Below are positions 52,914 to 61,949 of a DNA stretch of 64,000 nucleotides, in pieces. Each line of letters begins with the position of its first letter. Position 1 is the first letter of the stretch. Source of the stretch: Aromatoleum petrolei (lineage in GTDB: Bacteria > Pseudomonadota > Gammaproteobacteria > Burkholderiales > Rhodocyclaceae); assembly GCF_017894385.1 (NCBI RefSeq), contig NZ_CP059560.1, positions 496,001 through 560,000 of the forward strand. Direction: 5' to 3'. A program made the position numbers and the translations under genes. The notes under the pieces are model-generated. The model was not told where the DNA came from, made no database searches, and saw nothing but the letters and a program-made list of their open reading frames with translations.

Positions 52914-53308
52914 TTGGGTCTCCTTTCAGCGGCTTCAGGGTTACTAGAAAAGTAAGCTCCACCGGAACTTGTGGCCATTCTAGGTAAGCCACTGGCCACG
53001 AAAAAGGCGTTTTCTCGTCACTTACTAGTAACTAGAAATAACCAATTCCGAAGAATGGACAGTCGGATAGACTTGGGTGCTTGCACCCCCGGGGCCCCCA
53101 CAGTGTTGCTACGCACTGAAACTTGTGAATCGCGCCGGGTTTCCTAGACACCCTTTTGCCTCACAGTGAGACGTCCTGGAGGCTCTGTTGGACGGCGGCC
53201 AGATCCGGGACCGCCAAGCCGATGGCCGTGCTGCGCCAAATGAACTCGCATTCGACACGTTTTCCAGTTAGCATTACAACGAATATCAAACTGCGATTAC
53301 TAAGAGCC
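52914..53308. promoter_or_regulatory. Divergent intergenic region between DGC/Kor operon and LysR gene
   Basis: 395 bp with an AT-rich stretch containing TTACTAGTAACTAGAAA near 53021-53037 and, before the DGC gene, TTACTAGAAAAGTAA (52942-52956), two related inverted-repeat-like pieces. Such spaced repeats are typical of LysR-type binding, but the T-N11-A site cannot be fixed by eye. The TGAAC-N3-GTTCA motif is absent. Confidence 0.4.
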
Positions 53309-54289
53309 GTGATCCCGCTTGAGTACCTGCGTGCATTTGAACAGGCGGTGCGTACCGGAAGCTTCACAGCGGCGGCCGACCGCTTAGGCATTTCGCGGCC
53401 AGCGGTGAGCAAGAGCATCGCCCAACTGGAGATGCAGTTGGATACCCGGCTTTTCAATCGAACCACGAGGCGCCTGCACCTCACCGCGGAAGGTCGCACG
53501 TACTTCGAGAAGGTCAGCGCTGGCCTGGCCCAGTTGGACGAGGCGAGCGAATTGCTCAAAGAATCCAGAATGGGCCCCACCGGCCTGATTCGGGTCTCCT
53601 CGATCACCGTCTTTGGCAAGTACTATATCCTGCCTCTCCTCCCGACCTTCTTCTCCAAATATCCCAAGGTCGACCTGGAGATGTCTTTTAACGATGGCAT
53701 GCCGGATCTTATCGGCCAGGGACTGGACGTTGGCATCGTGCGCGGCAGCAAGAAAGACTCGAGCCTGATTTCACGCCGCCTGTACGAACTGCATGACCTC
53801 TTTCTGGTAGCAAGTCCCAGTTATTTGATGGCCCATGGCGTTCCCATGACATTGGCGGATCTGGCATCCCACCAGTTCATTCGGGTTCGCCTCTCGACAG
53901 GGGAGGTCCCTGCTATGGAGTTCGAAGCGGTGGATGAGTTCGGCGGCAAGGCCGATCAATCACACCGCGTTCTTCTAAATCCCCAAGGCCGCCTGGTGGT
54001 GACGGAACACTTTGACGCCGTCATTGACGCCTCTCTAGCCGGGCTAGGCATCGCGATTTCCCACTTCGGCATGGTAGCGTCTCACCTCGCTGCCGGCGAA
54101 CTCAAGGTAGTGTTGCCGGACTACCGCATTCGAAGCCTATCCAGCGAAACGCAAGAGATTTTCATCCGGTATCCTCATCGGGAATACCTGCCCCTCAAGA
54201 TTCGCGTTTTCGTCGATTTTCTGACCGAGCACTTCCGCGGAACGGAGGCGGCGCACCGCGACTTGGCTCAATATGCCGTTCTTGGGTGA
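53309..54289 (+). CDS. LysR-family transcriptional regulator
   Basis: A 326-aa regulator: N-terminal helix-turn-helix (EYLRAFEQAVRTGSFTAAAD, then LGISRPAVSKSIAQLE) and a LysR substrate domain (LIRVSSITVFGKYYILPLLP, GLGIAISHFGMVASHLAAGE). I start at GTG 53309, where the product begins right at the HTH (VIPLEYLRAF); a longer frame to 53156 adds 51 residues with no family match. Divergent from the DGC-KorAB operon, which it likely controls. The ACAD island seems to use a different regulator. Confidence 0.88.
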   Translation: MIPLEYLRAFEQAVRTGSFTAAADRLGISRPAVSKSIAQLEMQLDTRLFNRTTRRLHLTAEGRTYFEKVSAGLAQLDEASELLKESRMGPTGLIRVSSITVFGKYYILPLLPTFFSKYPKVDLEMSFNDGMPDLIGQGLDVGIVRGSKKDSSLISRRLYELHDLFLVASPSYLMAHGVPMTLADLASHQFIRVRLSTGEVPAMEFEAVDEFGGKADQSHRVLLNPQGRLVVTEHFDAVIDASLAGLGIAISHFGMVASHLAAGELKVVLPDYRIRSLSSETQEIFIRYPHREYLPLKIRVFVDFLTEHFRGTEAAHRDLAQYAVLG

Positions 54290-54300
54290 GTGCAGCTATC

Positions 54301-55272
54301 TTAAGGGGTAATGACAATTTTTCCGATGACTCGTCGCATTAGGAGGTCGTTAAGTGCATCAGCGGTGCGCTCGAGGGGATAGCGCGCCGAAACGTATGGA
54401 CGGATCTTGCCGGCAGCCATCAGCTCCCCTACCCCTGTCTCGATGGCGCGCGCCGTCTCGGGCTCTCGGCTCAGCGCCTCCCCCAAGAAAACCCCGGTCA
54501 CGGAGCAGCCCTTCAGCAGGACCAAGTTGAGGGGAATTTTGGGAATCTCACCGGCGGCGAATCCCACCACCAGGTAGCGCCCCTGCCAAGCCATCGCACG
54601 CAGGGAAGGCTCCGCGTAGGCGCCACCAACTGGGTCGAGCACCACGTTCACCCCCTGGGGCGCGAAGTGCCGGAGCCTCTCCCGCAGGTTCTCGGCACTG
54701 TAGTTAATCAGCATGTCAGCTCCGGCCGCCGCACAGACCGCCAACTTTTCCGGGTTAGACGCAGCGGCCACCACCCGCGCCCCGCACGCCTTAGCTACCT
54801 CAATCGCGGCGAGGCCAACGCCGCCCGCGCCGCCGAGCACGAGGACAGTCTCTCCCGGCGACACCCGGCCGAGGATGACCAAACTATAGTAGGCCGTGTT
54901 ATACGTGATTGACAGGCCGGCCGCCGCCTCAAAGGAAAGGTCATCCGGCATCGGCCGGACGGCGTCCGCATCGACCAGGGCCACCTCGGCAAAAGCCCCG
55001 TGCGATCCCTGGGCATAGACCCTCTGGCCGATGGAAAAACCCCCGACCCGCGGGCCCAACGCCTTGATTGTACCGGCAAGTTCGCATCCCACCCCGAATG
55101 GCGGCACGGGCCGGTATTGGTGCTTGCCCTGCACGACCAGAGCGTCGGGGAAGTTCACCCCAGCCGCACGCACCTCCACTACCAACTGCCCAGGACCGGG
55201 CACAGGCTCCGGCAGCTCCTCGAGGACGAGCGATTGTGGTGGTCCGTAGTGCTTACAGACGATGGCCCTCAT
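54301..55272 (-). CDS. NADPH:quinone oxidoreductase (zinc-less MDR)
   Basis: A 323-aa medium-chain reductase: MRAIVCKHYGPPQSLVLEEL, GVNFPDALVVQGKHQYRPVPPFGVGCELAGTI and the Rossmann motif VLGGAGGVGLAAIEVAK near residues 144-160. It lacks the zinc ligands of alcohol dehydrogenases. It converges with the LysR gene. A degenerate operator lies far upstream at 55658, and a truncated paralogue lies at 59580-59645. Could reduce quinones or an enoyl-CoA. Confidence 0.9.
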   Translation of the reverse strand: MRAIVCKHYGPPQSLVLEELPEPVPGPGQLVVEVRAAGVNFPDALVVQGKHQYRPVPPFGVGCELAGTIKALGPRVGGFSIGQRVYAQGSHGAFAEVALVDADAVRPMPDDLSFEAAAGLSITYNTAYYSLVILGRVSPGETVLVLGGAGGVGLAAIEVAKACGARVVAAASNPEKLAVCAAAGADMLINYSAENLRERLRHFAPQGVNVVLDPVGGAYAEPSLRAMAWQGRYLVVGFAAGEIPKIPLNLVLLKGCSVTGVFLGEALSREPETARAIETGVGELMAAGKIRPYVSARYPLERTADALNDLLMRRVIGKIVITP

Positions 55273-55657
55273 GTTCGGCTCCTTGATTGCTTTGCGTGAT
55301 GCTTCGTTGTTCGTTGAACCAAAACCGGTGTGGGCGCGAATGACTTTCGGGACTGCTGATTCATTCGGTCGCGATCACCTCGCAGGGTTGTTCCAAGAAT
55401 GCCCCCTAAACGGGGCCTCAGCGGATTCGGCTTAACACGCCTCCACAGCGAAGTTTCCAGCCTTCATCCTTCGCCTAGCGCACAAGGCGAGGCAGAGGTA
55501 TGAACCGTCATGGAGAATACCGGTCGGGAACATGCGCCCTTCGCAAACTCGACAGCCCGCTGCACGTCCGCATCGCTAAACCGTCGTGCAACTTGGCGCT
55601 TGCGTTCCTCGGGCTAAACACCACTCCACACCGGCTAATAAATCTACTCATTTTTCT

Positions 55658-55681
55658 TGAACGCCGTCAATCTTTCTGAAC
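55658..55681. promoter_or_regulatory. Degenerate operator-like site
   Basis: TGAAC-GCC-GTCAA at 55658-55670, as if one T were lost from GTTCA, then TGAAC at 55677-55681 after 6 bp. The orientation matches the minus-strand composite site at 5242. The quinone oxidoreductase start is 386 bp away; bases 55273-55657 show no gene. Confidence 0.45.
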
Positions 55682-55929
55682 ACAATGTTAATACGACCTA
55701 TCTTCTAGCTCGTACTACAGCTGGTCTTTACTTTGTTGTCTGATTCTTCTAGCCCAGTGATATCGCTTCACGCGCCCTTGATGCCGGCGTCGCCATCGGG
55801 ACCACGCCCGGACCATTGACGGTGAGGGGTGTCGCACGAGCGCCAACGCGACAAGGAGCCGGCGCACCTCGGGCACGGTGAGCGTCAAGAGCTCGCGCCG
55901 CGTATCGGCTCGACTTTTCCCCCGCGCGG

Positions 55930-56012
55930 CGAGTGCGCACGACCGAACCGACCAGCGCGCTGGTTGTTATCGGTCCCATCCCTCGAATCTGGGCCAAGCG
56001 TTGGCTGGCGAG
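55930..56012 (-). pseudogene. IS110-family transposase remnant
   Basis: The minus strand reads ASQRLAQIRGMGPITTSALV, the helix-hairpin-helix-like segment of the IS110 C-terminal domain (LxxIPGIGPxTATAL). Only this piece remains, adjoining an integrase remnant on the other strand. Confidence 0.55.
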
Positions 56013-56147
56013 GGGCATGATTCGATCGAGACGACGCAGATCTATCTCGATGCGAAGCTCCAGATCAAGCAAGCCGATCTCGACAAAGTCGCGCCGCTCG
56101 ATGCAACGCTGCAGGACGCGTCCAATCCCGCATCGGCATGCGGTTAA
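56005..56147 (+). pseudogene. Tyrosine recombinase C-terminal remnant
   Basis: The plus strand reads GHDSIETTQIYLDAKLQIKQ then ADLDKVAPLDATLQ, the C-terminal signature of tyrosine recombinases (LGHxSIETTxIYL-A), including the likely nucleophile Tyr. The catalytic Arg region is missing. Confidence 0.65.
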
Positions 56148-56251
56148 GGGGCCGAAATAGTCGTTGCCTTCACCGAGCGGAACCTACGGCCATGGCTGCC
56201 GGACTTGGCGTTGGTGCTTTGTAATGCAGAAGTGCGTATTGTTGTATACTT

Positions 56252-56264
56252 TGAACGTTGTTCT
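56252..56264. promoter_or_regulatory. Operator-like palindrome facing the NmrA gene
   Basis: TGAAC-GTT-GTTCT, one mismatch, with GTTGT six bases to the left as a weak third half. AGAAGTGCGTATT at 56229-56241 is shared with the site at 44018. 83 bp before the NmrA-like start. Confidence 0.55.
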
Positions 56265-56347
56265 GCTTTCTGCACGCTACAGCCACATCCGCACGCAGCG
56301 GACGAAAGCTTGCCCTCGCCATCAAGAACATTCGGAGGATTACTGAC

Positions 56348-57268
56348 ATGCCCCGACCCGAACCGCACATTCTTGTCACCGGTGCTACGGGTGCTCAGGG
56401 AGGCGCCGCTGCGCGCGAACTGCTCGGCGCAGGCTTTCGTGTTCGCATTCTGACGCGCACTCCGGATGGGCCGGCTGCGCGCGCTCTCGCCGGATGCGGA
56501 GCTGGAATCGCAAAAGGCGACATGGGGGATATGGCGTCGCTAATTGCCGCCATGGAAGGCATCTACGGTGTGTTCTCGGTGCAGCAGCCCGATCCGGACG
56601 GCTCCGACGCCGAGCGGCGCCATGGTTTCGCCCTGGTGGAGGCTGCACGCCAAACAGGCGTTCGGCACTTCGTCCATGCCTCGGTCTGCGAGGCCGGCCG
56701 GCACACCGGGTTTCCGGGATGGGAAAGCGGCTATTGGTACCAGAAATACTGGACTGACAAGTGGGATATCGAAGAAGCCGTGCGCAACGCAGGTTTTCTC
56801 CATTGGACGGTATTGAAGCCTGCCTTCCTGATGGACAATTTTGCGCAGCCCAAGGCGCAGCGCATGTTTCCGCATTTGCGGGCAGGACGGATTGTCAGCG
56901 CCCTGCTGCCTGAAACCCGCATGCAAATGATCGCCGCCGACGACGTCGGCGCCTTCGCCCGCGCCGCCATCGCCGATCCGATGCGCTTCGACCGTCAGAA
57001 CATCGACCTAGCGGCCGAAACGCTGACTATGTTCGAGGTCGCCAGCGTGCTCCGCGAGCAATTGCACAAGAGGGTTCGCGCCGAGTCGGTAAGTCCTGGC
57101 GACGCCCGCGCGGCGGGCCTTTTCCCCGGCTGGGTGCGCTCGCAGGAATGGACCAACGAAATTGGCTATCGGGCCGACATCTCAGCCCTTAACTCGTACG
57201 GCCTCCCGCTCACCAGCTTCCGGCAGTGGGTTGTGCGCCATGCGAGTGAAATCGTCATAGACGTCTGA
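56348..57268 (+). CDS. NmrA-like NAD(P)-binding protein
   Basis: A 306-aa atypical SDR of the NmrA/HSCARG group: ILVTGATGAQGGAAARELL (8-26), AKGDMGDMASLIAAMEGIYGVFSV, HFVHASVCEAGRHTGFPGW, and FLMDNFAQPKAQRMFP. It lacks the YxxxK catalytic pair, which suggests redox sensing or an unusual reduction rather than classical SDR chemistry. CGGAGGA is 8 bp before the ATG; an upstream in-frame start would include the operator region. Confidence 0.87.
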   Translation: MPRPEPHILVTGATGAQGGAAARELLGAGFRVRILTRTPDGPAARALAGCGAGIAKGDMGDMASLIAAMEGIYGVFSVQQPDPDGSDAERRHGFALVEAARQTGVRHFVHASVCEAGRHTGFPGWESGYWYQKYWTDKWDIEEAVRNAGFLHWTVLKPAFLMDNFAQPKAQRMFPHLRAGRIVSALLPETRMQMIAADDVGAFARAAIADPMRFDRQNIDLAAETLTMFEVASVLREQLHKRVRAESVSPGDARAAGLFPGWVRSQEWTNEIGYRADISALNSYGLPLTSFRQWVVRHASEIVIDV

Positions 57269-57278
57269 GAAGCCCCCC

Positions 57279-57682
57279 ATGCCGCGCGTCCATCCCTTAC
57301 GCACTGCCGGAGGCACTCGACGAAGAGGCGCGCCGTCGAGTGCAAGGCGTACCGCAAGTCAGCGTGCTACCCACGCTGAATCACGCCCCGCCGGAGCTGG
57401 CCGAGTGCGGGAGGGCTTGGGCAGCGCATCCTGGATTCCGTCGGTTTCGACCCCGTGCTGCGGAAAATGGTCGTCGTGCGCATCGGACATCTTTGCAGCT
57501 CCGCCTACGAATTGACCCAGCACAAGCACATTCCCGAAGACAAGACGCGCATGCGCAGTTGGAACCTGTATTCCAAGCGTTCCGCTCTGCCCAGGGAGTA
57601 CGCGTCGCTCGCCCTGCAAGTCATTGAGAACCCCTATCTCAATACCGCTCTCTTGCGCCTCGACAGCGGCGCCCGGGTTTGA
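57279..57682 (+). pseudogene. Frameshifted carboxymuconolactone-decarboxylase-like gene
   Basis: Three frames together give a CMD/AhpD-like start: SIPYALPEALDEEARRRVQG, NHAPPELAECGRA, then after a shift near 57408-57425 GQRILDSVGFDPVLRKMVVV and RIGHLCSSAYELTQHKHIPE, ending RLDSGARV. A second shift separates the first ATG (57279) from the reading frame. The C-terminal third is missing. It lies just upstream of hydratase copy 2, as a worse-preserved relative does at copy 1. Confidence 0.65.
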
Positions 57683-57703
57683 TTTTTCTTGTGAAGGAAA
57701 CCC

Positions 57704-58498
57704 ATGTCCAACCTCTACGATCTTCCGGAAGACATCTTCGTGACTGCCGAAGGAGCGCTGCGCATCATCACGCTCAACCGGCCGAATGACCTCAACGCAT
57801 CGACCACCGAGATGCTGTTCGCCTATCCCAAGCTCTTCCGCGCGCTGGCCGAGGATTCGGAGGCCAGGGTGGCCATCCTCACCGGTGCGGGGCGCGCCTT
57901 CAGCGCCGGCGGCGATATGCGCCACTTCGTCAAGACGCTCGACGACACGGATTTCGCACGGGCCGTGCAGGAAAATTCAAGGCGCACCATCCACGGCTTT
58001 ATCGACGTGCCGATTCCCATCATCGCGGCGGTCAACGGTCCGGCGGTCGGATGGGGCGCAACGATGGCAACCCTGTGCGACATCGTGCTGATGTCGGAGA
58101 AATCGTTCATGGCCGAACCCCACATCAACATCGGCCTCGTCGTCGGTGACGGCATCTCCGTTTCCTGGCCGCTCTACACGAGCCTGCTGCGCGCCAAGGA
58201 ACTGATCTTTACCGGCGACCGCATCATGCCGCAACAGGCGGTGGAATTCGGGCTTGCCAATCGGGTCGTGCCGCCGGAAAGACTGATGGATGAGGCCCGC
58301 TCCTTGGCAGACAAGCTGCTAAAGCAACCGCGCCAAGCCCTGCGCGAGACGAAGAAGCTCATGAACCTCTATCTCCATCGGTCGGCGGCGCAAATGCTCG
58401 ACGCCACCCTCGGCCGGCAACTCGCCGCGACGCTGAGCGAGGAGCACCATGCCATTGCGGCTGCGTTCATCGCTCAGCAGAAGCGTAGCCAGTCGTAA
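57704..58498 (+). CDS. Enoyl-CoA hydratase/isomerase, copy 2 of a converted pair
   Basis: A 264-aa crotonase-fold protein nearly identical to the product at 12061-12864; about seven residues differ plus the last three codons, all near the ends. Motifs are the same (FSAGGDMRHF, AAVNGPAVGWGATMATLCD). GAAGGAAAC precedes the ATG. Here the next gene is another hydratase rather than an acyl-CoA dehydrogenase, so the duplicate sits in a new operon context. Confidence 0.92.
   Translation: MSNLYDLPEDIFVTAEGALRIITLNRPNDLNASTTEMLFAYPKLFRALAEDSEARVAILTGAGRAFSAGGDMRHFVKTLDDTDFARAVQENSRRTIHGFIDVPIPIIAAVNGPAVGWGATMATLCDIVLMSEKSFMAEPHINIGLVVGDGISVSWPLYTSLLRAKELIFTGDRIMPQQAVEFGLANRVVPPERLMDEARSLADKLLKQPRQALRETKKLMNLYLHRSAAQMLDATLGRQLAATLSEEHHAIAAAFIAQQKRSQS
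57800..58416 (+). repeat. 617-bp gene-conversion-like tract, copy 2
   Basis: Partner of 12157-12773 at a constant offset of 45,643 bp, with three mismatches by eye. Confidence 0.9.
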
Positions 58499-58674
58499 GG
58501 CCTCCGATCATCGCCAACTACTAATTCAAGATAGCAATGTCAGATAACAGCAAGCGGCTTCTGAGCGCTGAATCCAAGCACCATCATGAGTCGGCTGACG
58601 GTGACGATCGACAACTCCTTGCCGAACTGCCGATGAATCCGCGCGCTGCAGATCCTGAACGGGAGCGACACGGC

Positions 58675-59478
58675 ATGAACACGATAATGCTGGAACGGGG
58701 CAAGAACGGTATCGCCCTGATGACCTTGAACCGCCCCGAGCGCTTGAATGCAATCACAACGGAATGGATCGAGGATATGCATTCCGCACTGGATGTTCTG
58801 GCGAGCGACAGCACTGTGCGGGTCGTAGTCGTCACAGGTGCCGGCCGAGGCTTTTGCGCCGGCTATGACCTCAAGCACTCGGAGGCGGTTCTGAAAGACG
58901 GAGACCTCGGACAGGTGTGGGAAGGCATGCTCAGTCAGGAACGCCTGTCCGCTATTGTGAAGCGTGTCCATAAGTTGCCCCAGCCGGTAATCGCTGCGGT
59001 AAATGGACCAGCCGCCGGCGCCGGCTTCGCCTTGGTCCTCGCTGCCGACCTTCGCATCGCCGCTGCCAGCGCCAATTTCCATGTCGCCAATGCCCGCATC
59101 GGTCTAGCGGCCGGCGATTGCGGCATCAGCTGGCTATTCCCGCGCTTGGTAGGGCTTGCCCGCTGCTATGAGTTGATGCTTACTGGCAGGCCTTTCGATG
59201 CCTCTGAGGCTGAACGCATCGGACTCGTCTCCAGGGTCGTGCCCGACGAAATGCTGCTCGATACAACTATGGAACTGGCAACGGCGATCGCCGCCAACTC
59301 GGCCTTCGGTGTGCGCATGACCAAGCAAGTCGTGGCCAGTGCCCTGGAAATTGCGAGCTTGGACGTTGCGATCGACATGGAGAATCGCACTCAGGTGCTC
59401 TGCGCCTTGACAGGCGACGTGGACGAGGCGATGCATGCCTTCCGGGAAAAGCGGCCTCCCCGCTTTCGTCAGCCTTAG
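58675..59478 (+). CDS. Enoyl-CoA hydratase/isomerase
   Basis: A 267-aa crotonase-fold protein: GIALMTLNRPERLNAITTEW, FCAGYDLKHSEAV, AAVNGPAAGAGFALVLAADLRIA, and ARIGLAAGDCGISWLFPRLVG with Asp in the Glu position. I start at ATG 58675 with GGGAG 9 bp upstream; an in-frame start at 58537 adds 46 residues of poor composition. Clearly diverged from the copy pair. Ends REKRPPRFRQP. Confidence 0.88.
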   Translation: MNTIMLERGKNGIALMTLNRPERLNAITTEWIEDMHSALDVLASDSTVRVVVVTGAGRGFCAGYDLKHSEAVLKDGDLGQVWEGMLSQERLSAIVKRVHKLPQPVIAAVNGPAAGAGFALVLAADLRIAAASANFHVANARIGLAAGDCGISWLFPRLVGLARCYELMLTGRPFDASEAERIGLVSRVVPDEMLLDTTMELATAIAANSAFGVRMTKQVVASALEIASLDVAIDMENRTQVLCALTGDVDEAMHAFREKRPPRFRQP

Positions 59479-59579
59479 GTTCCTAAGCGTACCGATTCCC
59501 ACGGCATTCGTCCCCAATCGCCTTGTCGGGAAAATCGACTCCCTGCTCTGGGGGTACCGAGCTCGCGCTGCATGCACAG

Positions 59580-59645
59580 GATCGGAAGCTTCCTCAACTG
59601 CCAGTGGTGCGGTGGCCCGTATGCCTGGCATACGACCGCCCGCAT
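59580..59645 (-). pseudogene. Quinone oxidoreductase N-terminal remnant
   Basis: The minus strand starts MRAVVCQAYGPPHHWQLRKL, then loses homology. It matches the start of the quinone oxidoreductase at 54301-55272 (MRAIVCKHYGPPQSLVLEEL). The rest of 59479-59724 shows no gene. Confidence 0.65.
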
Positions 59646-59724
59646 CGACCGAGCCACAAACTGTTTGCCGGTTGACGCGGGCCCCGGCCTCCCCGGCCCG
59701 GTCGTTCTGCTCACAGGCCGCGCC

Positions 59725-60765
59725 TTAGGCTGCCTTCAGGTATCGTTCCGCCATGGCCGCGCGATTCCGCACACGACGGTCGAGCGCATCCAGATCAGTG
59801 TGTTGGGCGATGACGCCCGTCTCGTAGCGGCGCTTGATGCCTTCGGCAAGTACGGCGATGCGCCAATAGCAGAAGGCGCAGTAATAGTCGATGGCCTGCA
59901 GATCGAAGCCGGTCTTTTCCGCATAGCGCGCAAGAATTTCGTGCCGCGAAGGAAAGCCGCCGGCACGCGTGGGCGCAGGCTGCATCCACACGTCGGGCCA
60001 CGGGTCTTCGGGCAAGTCCCAGTTGGTCAGCAGATAGGCGACGTCGACCGTCACATCGCCGAGCGCGCACAGCTCCCAGTCCAACACTGCAGCAACGTCG
60101 CCGGCAGCCCCCAACATGACGTTTCCGAAACGATAGTCGCTATGCACGATTCCCGTATAGCGCTGCGGCGGACAACGTGCAAGCAGCTCTTTGTGAAGCG
60201 AGTCGATGATCGGCAGTTCACGCGTTTTCGTTGTTTCCCATACCTGGCCGAGGCGAATGAGCTGCCGTTCGAGATAGTTGTCCCGCTGTCCGAGGTCACC
60301 GAGCCCGACGGCGTCCACTTCGCAACGGTGGAGTTCGGCGAGCGTGTCGACCAGGCTGAACGCGGCTCGGCGGCGCGCACCCGAATCAGCTAGCACCGCT
60401 TCGACGTGCGAAGGTCTGTCGAGGATGTATCCTTCCACCCAACGCGTCACATAGAAGGACGCGCCTATGATCGAACTGTCGGTACAGAGCGCTTCCGCAA
60501 CCGGAACGGGCACCGCGGAGTCCTTCAATGCGGCGAGAATCCGATATTCGCGCACCACGTCGTGCGCGCCATGTCGGGGCTTGAAACCAAGCGGAGGCCG
60601 GCGCAGCGCGAACTTCCTGCCGCCGGCTTCATCGACTCTGTAGGTGAGGTTCGAATGCCCCCCTGCGATCAGCTCGAAGCGAAGCGGGGCATGAACGTCA
60701 GCGATATTGTCCTGAAACCAGCCATCCAACGCGGCAGCGTCGATGCCTCGGAGCGACGTGTCCAT
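59725..60765 (-). CDS. APH-fold phosphotransferase
   Basis: A 346-aa kinase of the same family as the two others here: Gly-rich LIAGGHSNLTYRV (32-44), KFALRRPPLGFKPRHGAHDV, catalytic IVHSDYRFGN (His208, Asp210; Ser instead of Gly) and metal site VLDWELCALGDVTVDVAYLL (Asp229). GGAGG precedes the ATG, whose A overlaps the previous stop (TGATG). Translationally coupled to the KDHSWGP-motif protein. Substrate probably a hydroxylated acyl or lipid compound. Confidence 0.88.
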   Translation of the reverse strand: MDTSLRGIDAAALDGWFQDNIADVHAPLRFELIAGGHSNLTYRVDEAGGRKFALRRPPLGFKPRHGAHDVVREYRILAALKDSAVPVPVAEALCTDSSIIGASFYVTRWVEGYILDRPSHVEAVLADSGARRRAAFSLVDTLAELHRCEVDAVGLGDLGQRDNYLERQLIRLGQVWETTKTRELPIIDSLHKELLARCPPQRYTGIVHSDYRFGNVMLGAAGDVAAVLDWELCALGDVTVDVAYLLTNWDLPEDPWPDVWMQPAPTRAGGFPSRHEILARYAEKTGFDLQAIDYYCAFCYWRIAVLAEGIKRRYETGVIAQHTDLDALDRRVRNRAAMAERYLKAA

Positions 60766-61769
60766 CAATCCTCCAGCCCAATGGGTCGTTCATCCACCAT
60801 GAGGTCGTGATACTCGCACATGCCTTCGCCGTGCCGTCCGGCCATCTGCCAATCGGTTGGCGACTTGACGATGCGCAGAATTGCTTCCTCCCCCTTCTCG
60901 TTATGCTGTTTGTGCCGCAGCGGTAGCCAGGATTGGGGCGTGCCGACGGCATCCCAGATACGTTCGCCGCTCCTGATCCGAAGCTCCACCTTTCTGAGTT
61001 CGAAGTTCGGCTCGCCCGCATAGTGGTTCTTCATATCGAAGTCGTCGACAAGGTGAAACTTTCCCTTGTCGAGCACGAAGCCGCTACGCGTCTTCTTGGT
61101 CGGACCGACCGCTCGCACGAGCATGAAGCCGTTGTCGTCGTCCAGCGCGGCGATCAGCCAGCGCAGATAGATTTTTGCGTGCCAGTTCCGCGGTCCCCAG
61201 GAGTGATCCTTGCCGCCGAAGCCGGCCACCTGCCAGCAATGTTCACCGACCCTCACCGTCCCCGTCGTACGGGCCAGGTGCTGGTAGTGGAAACCGGCCT
61301 GGCCGGGCAGGAAGATCTTGTCGATGTGATCCTGATCGAAGCCCATGACTGTCTTGAGCCCCGTTGAGCGACAGACCAAGTCGATGTCAGCGAACGCGCG
61401 CGGCGCGGTTTCGAAGGCCCTCTTCGGATCGATGAGTATCCACGGATCGTCCATGACCATGAGTTCCCCCCGATACTGGACGCGATTGGCGACCCAAGGC
61501 TGCACGATCTCCCACTGTTGATTGCCCGAGTGCAGCGTGTTAGCCGTTATCTTCGGCCGTTCGAACATGAAAGCGGTTTTGCCGTCCGGGAGGGTGATGC
61601 AGGCGGACATCTCTGCCCAGCCTGCGTTCGGCCGATTGCCGATGCGGAACCAGCCGCCCACCCGCTGATTCGCGTCCCAGAAATCGACGTACCGACTTTC
61701 GTTCCAGTTGGTTTGCTCCCCCTTCTCATGCACGCCTTCGTCGGCATCCGTCAGCAGAACTCCCATCAT
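60765..61769 (-). CDS. Uncharacterised protein with KDHSWGPR motif
   Basis: A 334-aa soluble protein, rich in Trp and aromatic residues. It carries AGFGGKDHSWGPRNWHAKIY near residues 187-206, a motif seen in a family of uncharacterised proteins distantly like hydroxyneurosporene synthase (lipocalin-type barrel). No signal peptide. ATGATG start with GGGAG just upstream; the second ATG (61766) has better spacing. It is coupled to the kinase gene, so the two probably act on the same compound. I cannot give a reaction. Confidence 0.7.
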   Translation of the reverse strand: MMGVLLTDADEGVHEKGEQTNWNESRYVDFWDANQRVGGWFRIGNRPNAGWAEMSACITLPDGKTAFMFERPKITANTLHSGNQQWEIVQPWVANRVQYRGELMVMDDPWILIDPKRAFETAPRAFADIDLVCRSTGLKTVMGFDQDHIDKIFLPGQAGFHYQHLARTTGTVRVGEHCWQVAGFGGKDHSWGPRNWHAKIYLRWLIAALDDDNGFMLVRAVGPTKKTRSGFVLDKGKFHLVDDFDMKNHYAGEPNFELRKVELRIRSGERIWDAVGTPQSWLPLRHKQHNEKGEEAILRIVKSPTDWQMAGRHGEGMCEYHDLMVDERPIGLED

Positions 61770-61949
61770 CTACTCCCTTTCAAGTTTAGCCACCAGCAAG
61801 ACTCCGTCGGCTGGATGACCTGTCACTCGACCCGTAGCACCAAGCCTTGGTCACTGAAGAACATACCGCCTATCTTGAGCAAGATAGTCTTGGCCCCATG
61901 CACTTGGCGGTCACCGGCCTCGCCCTGCAACTAGGTGACGCCCTCGCCC

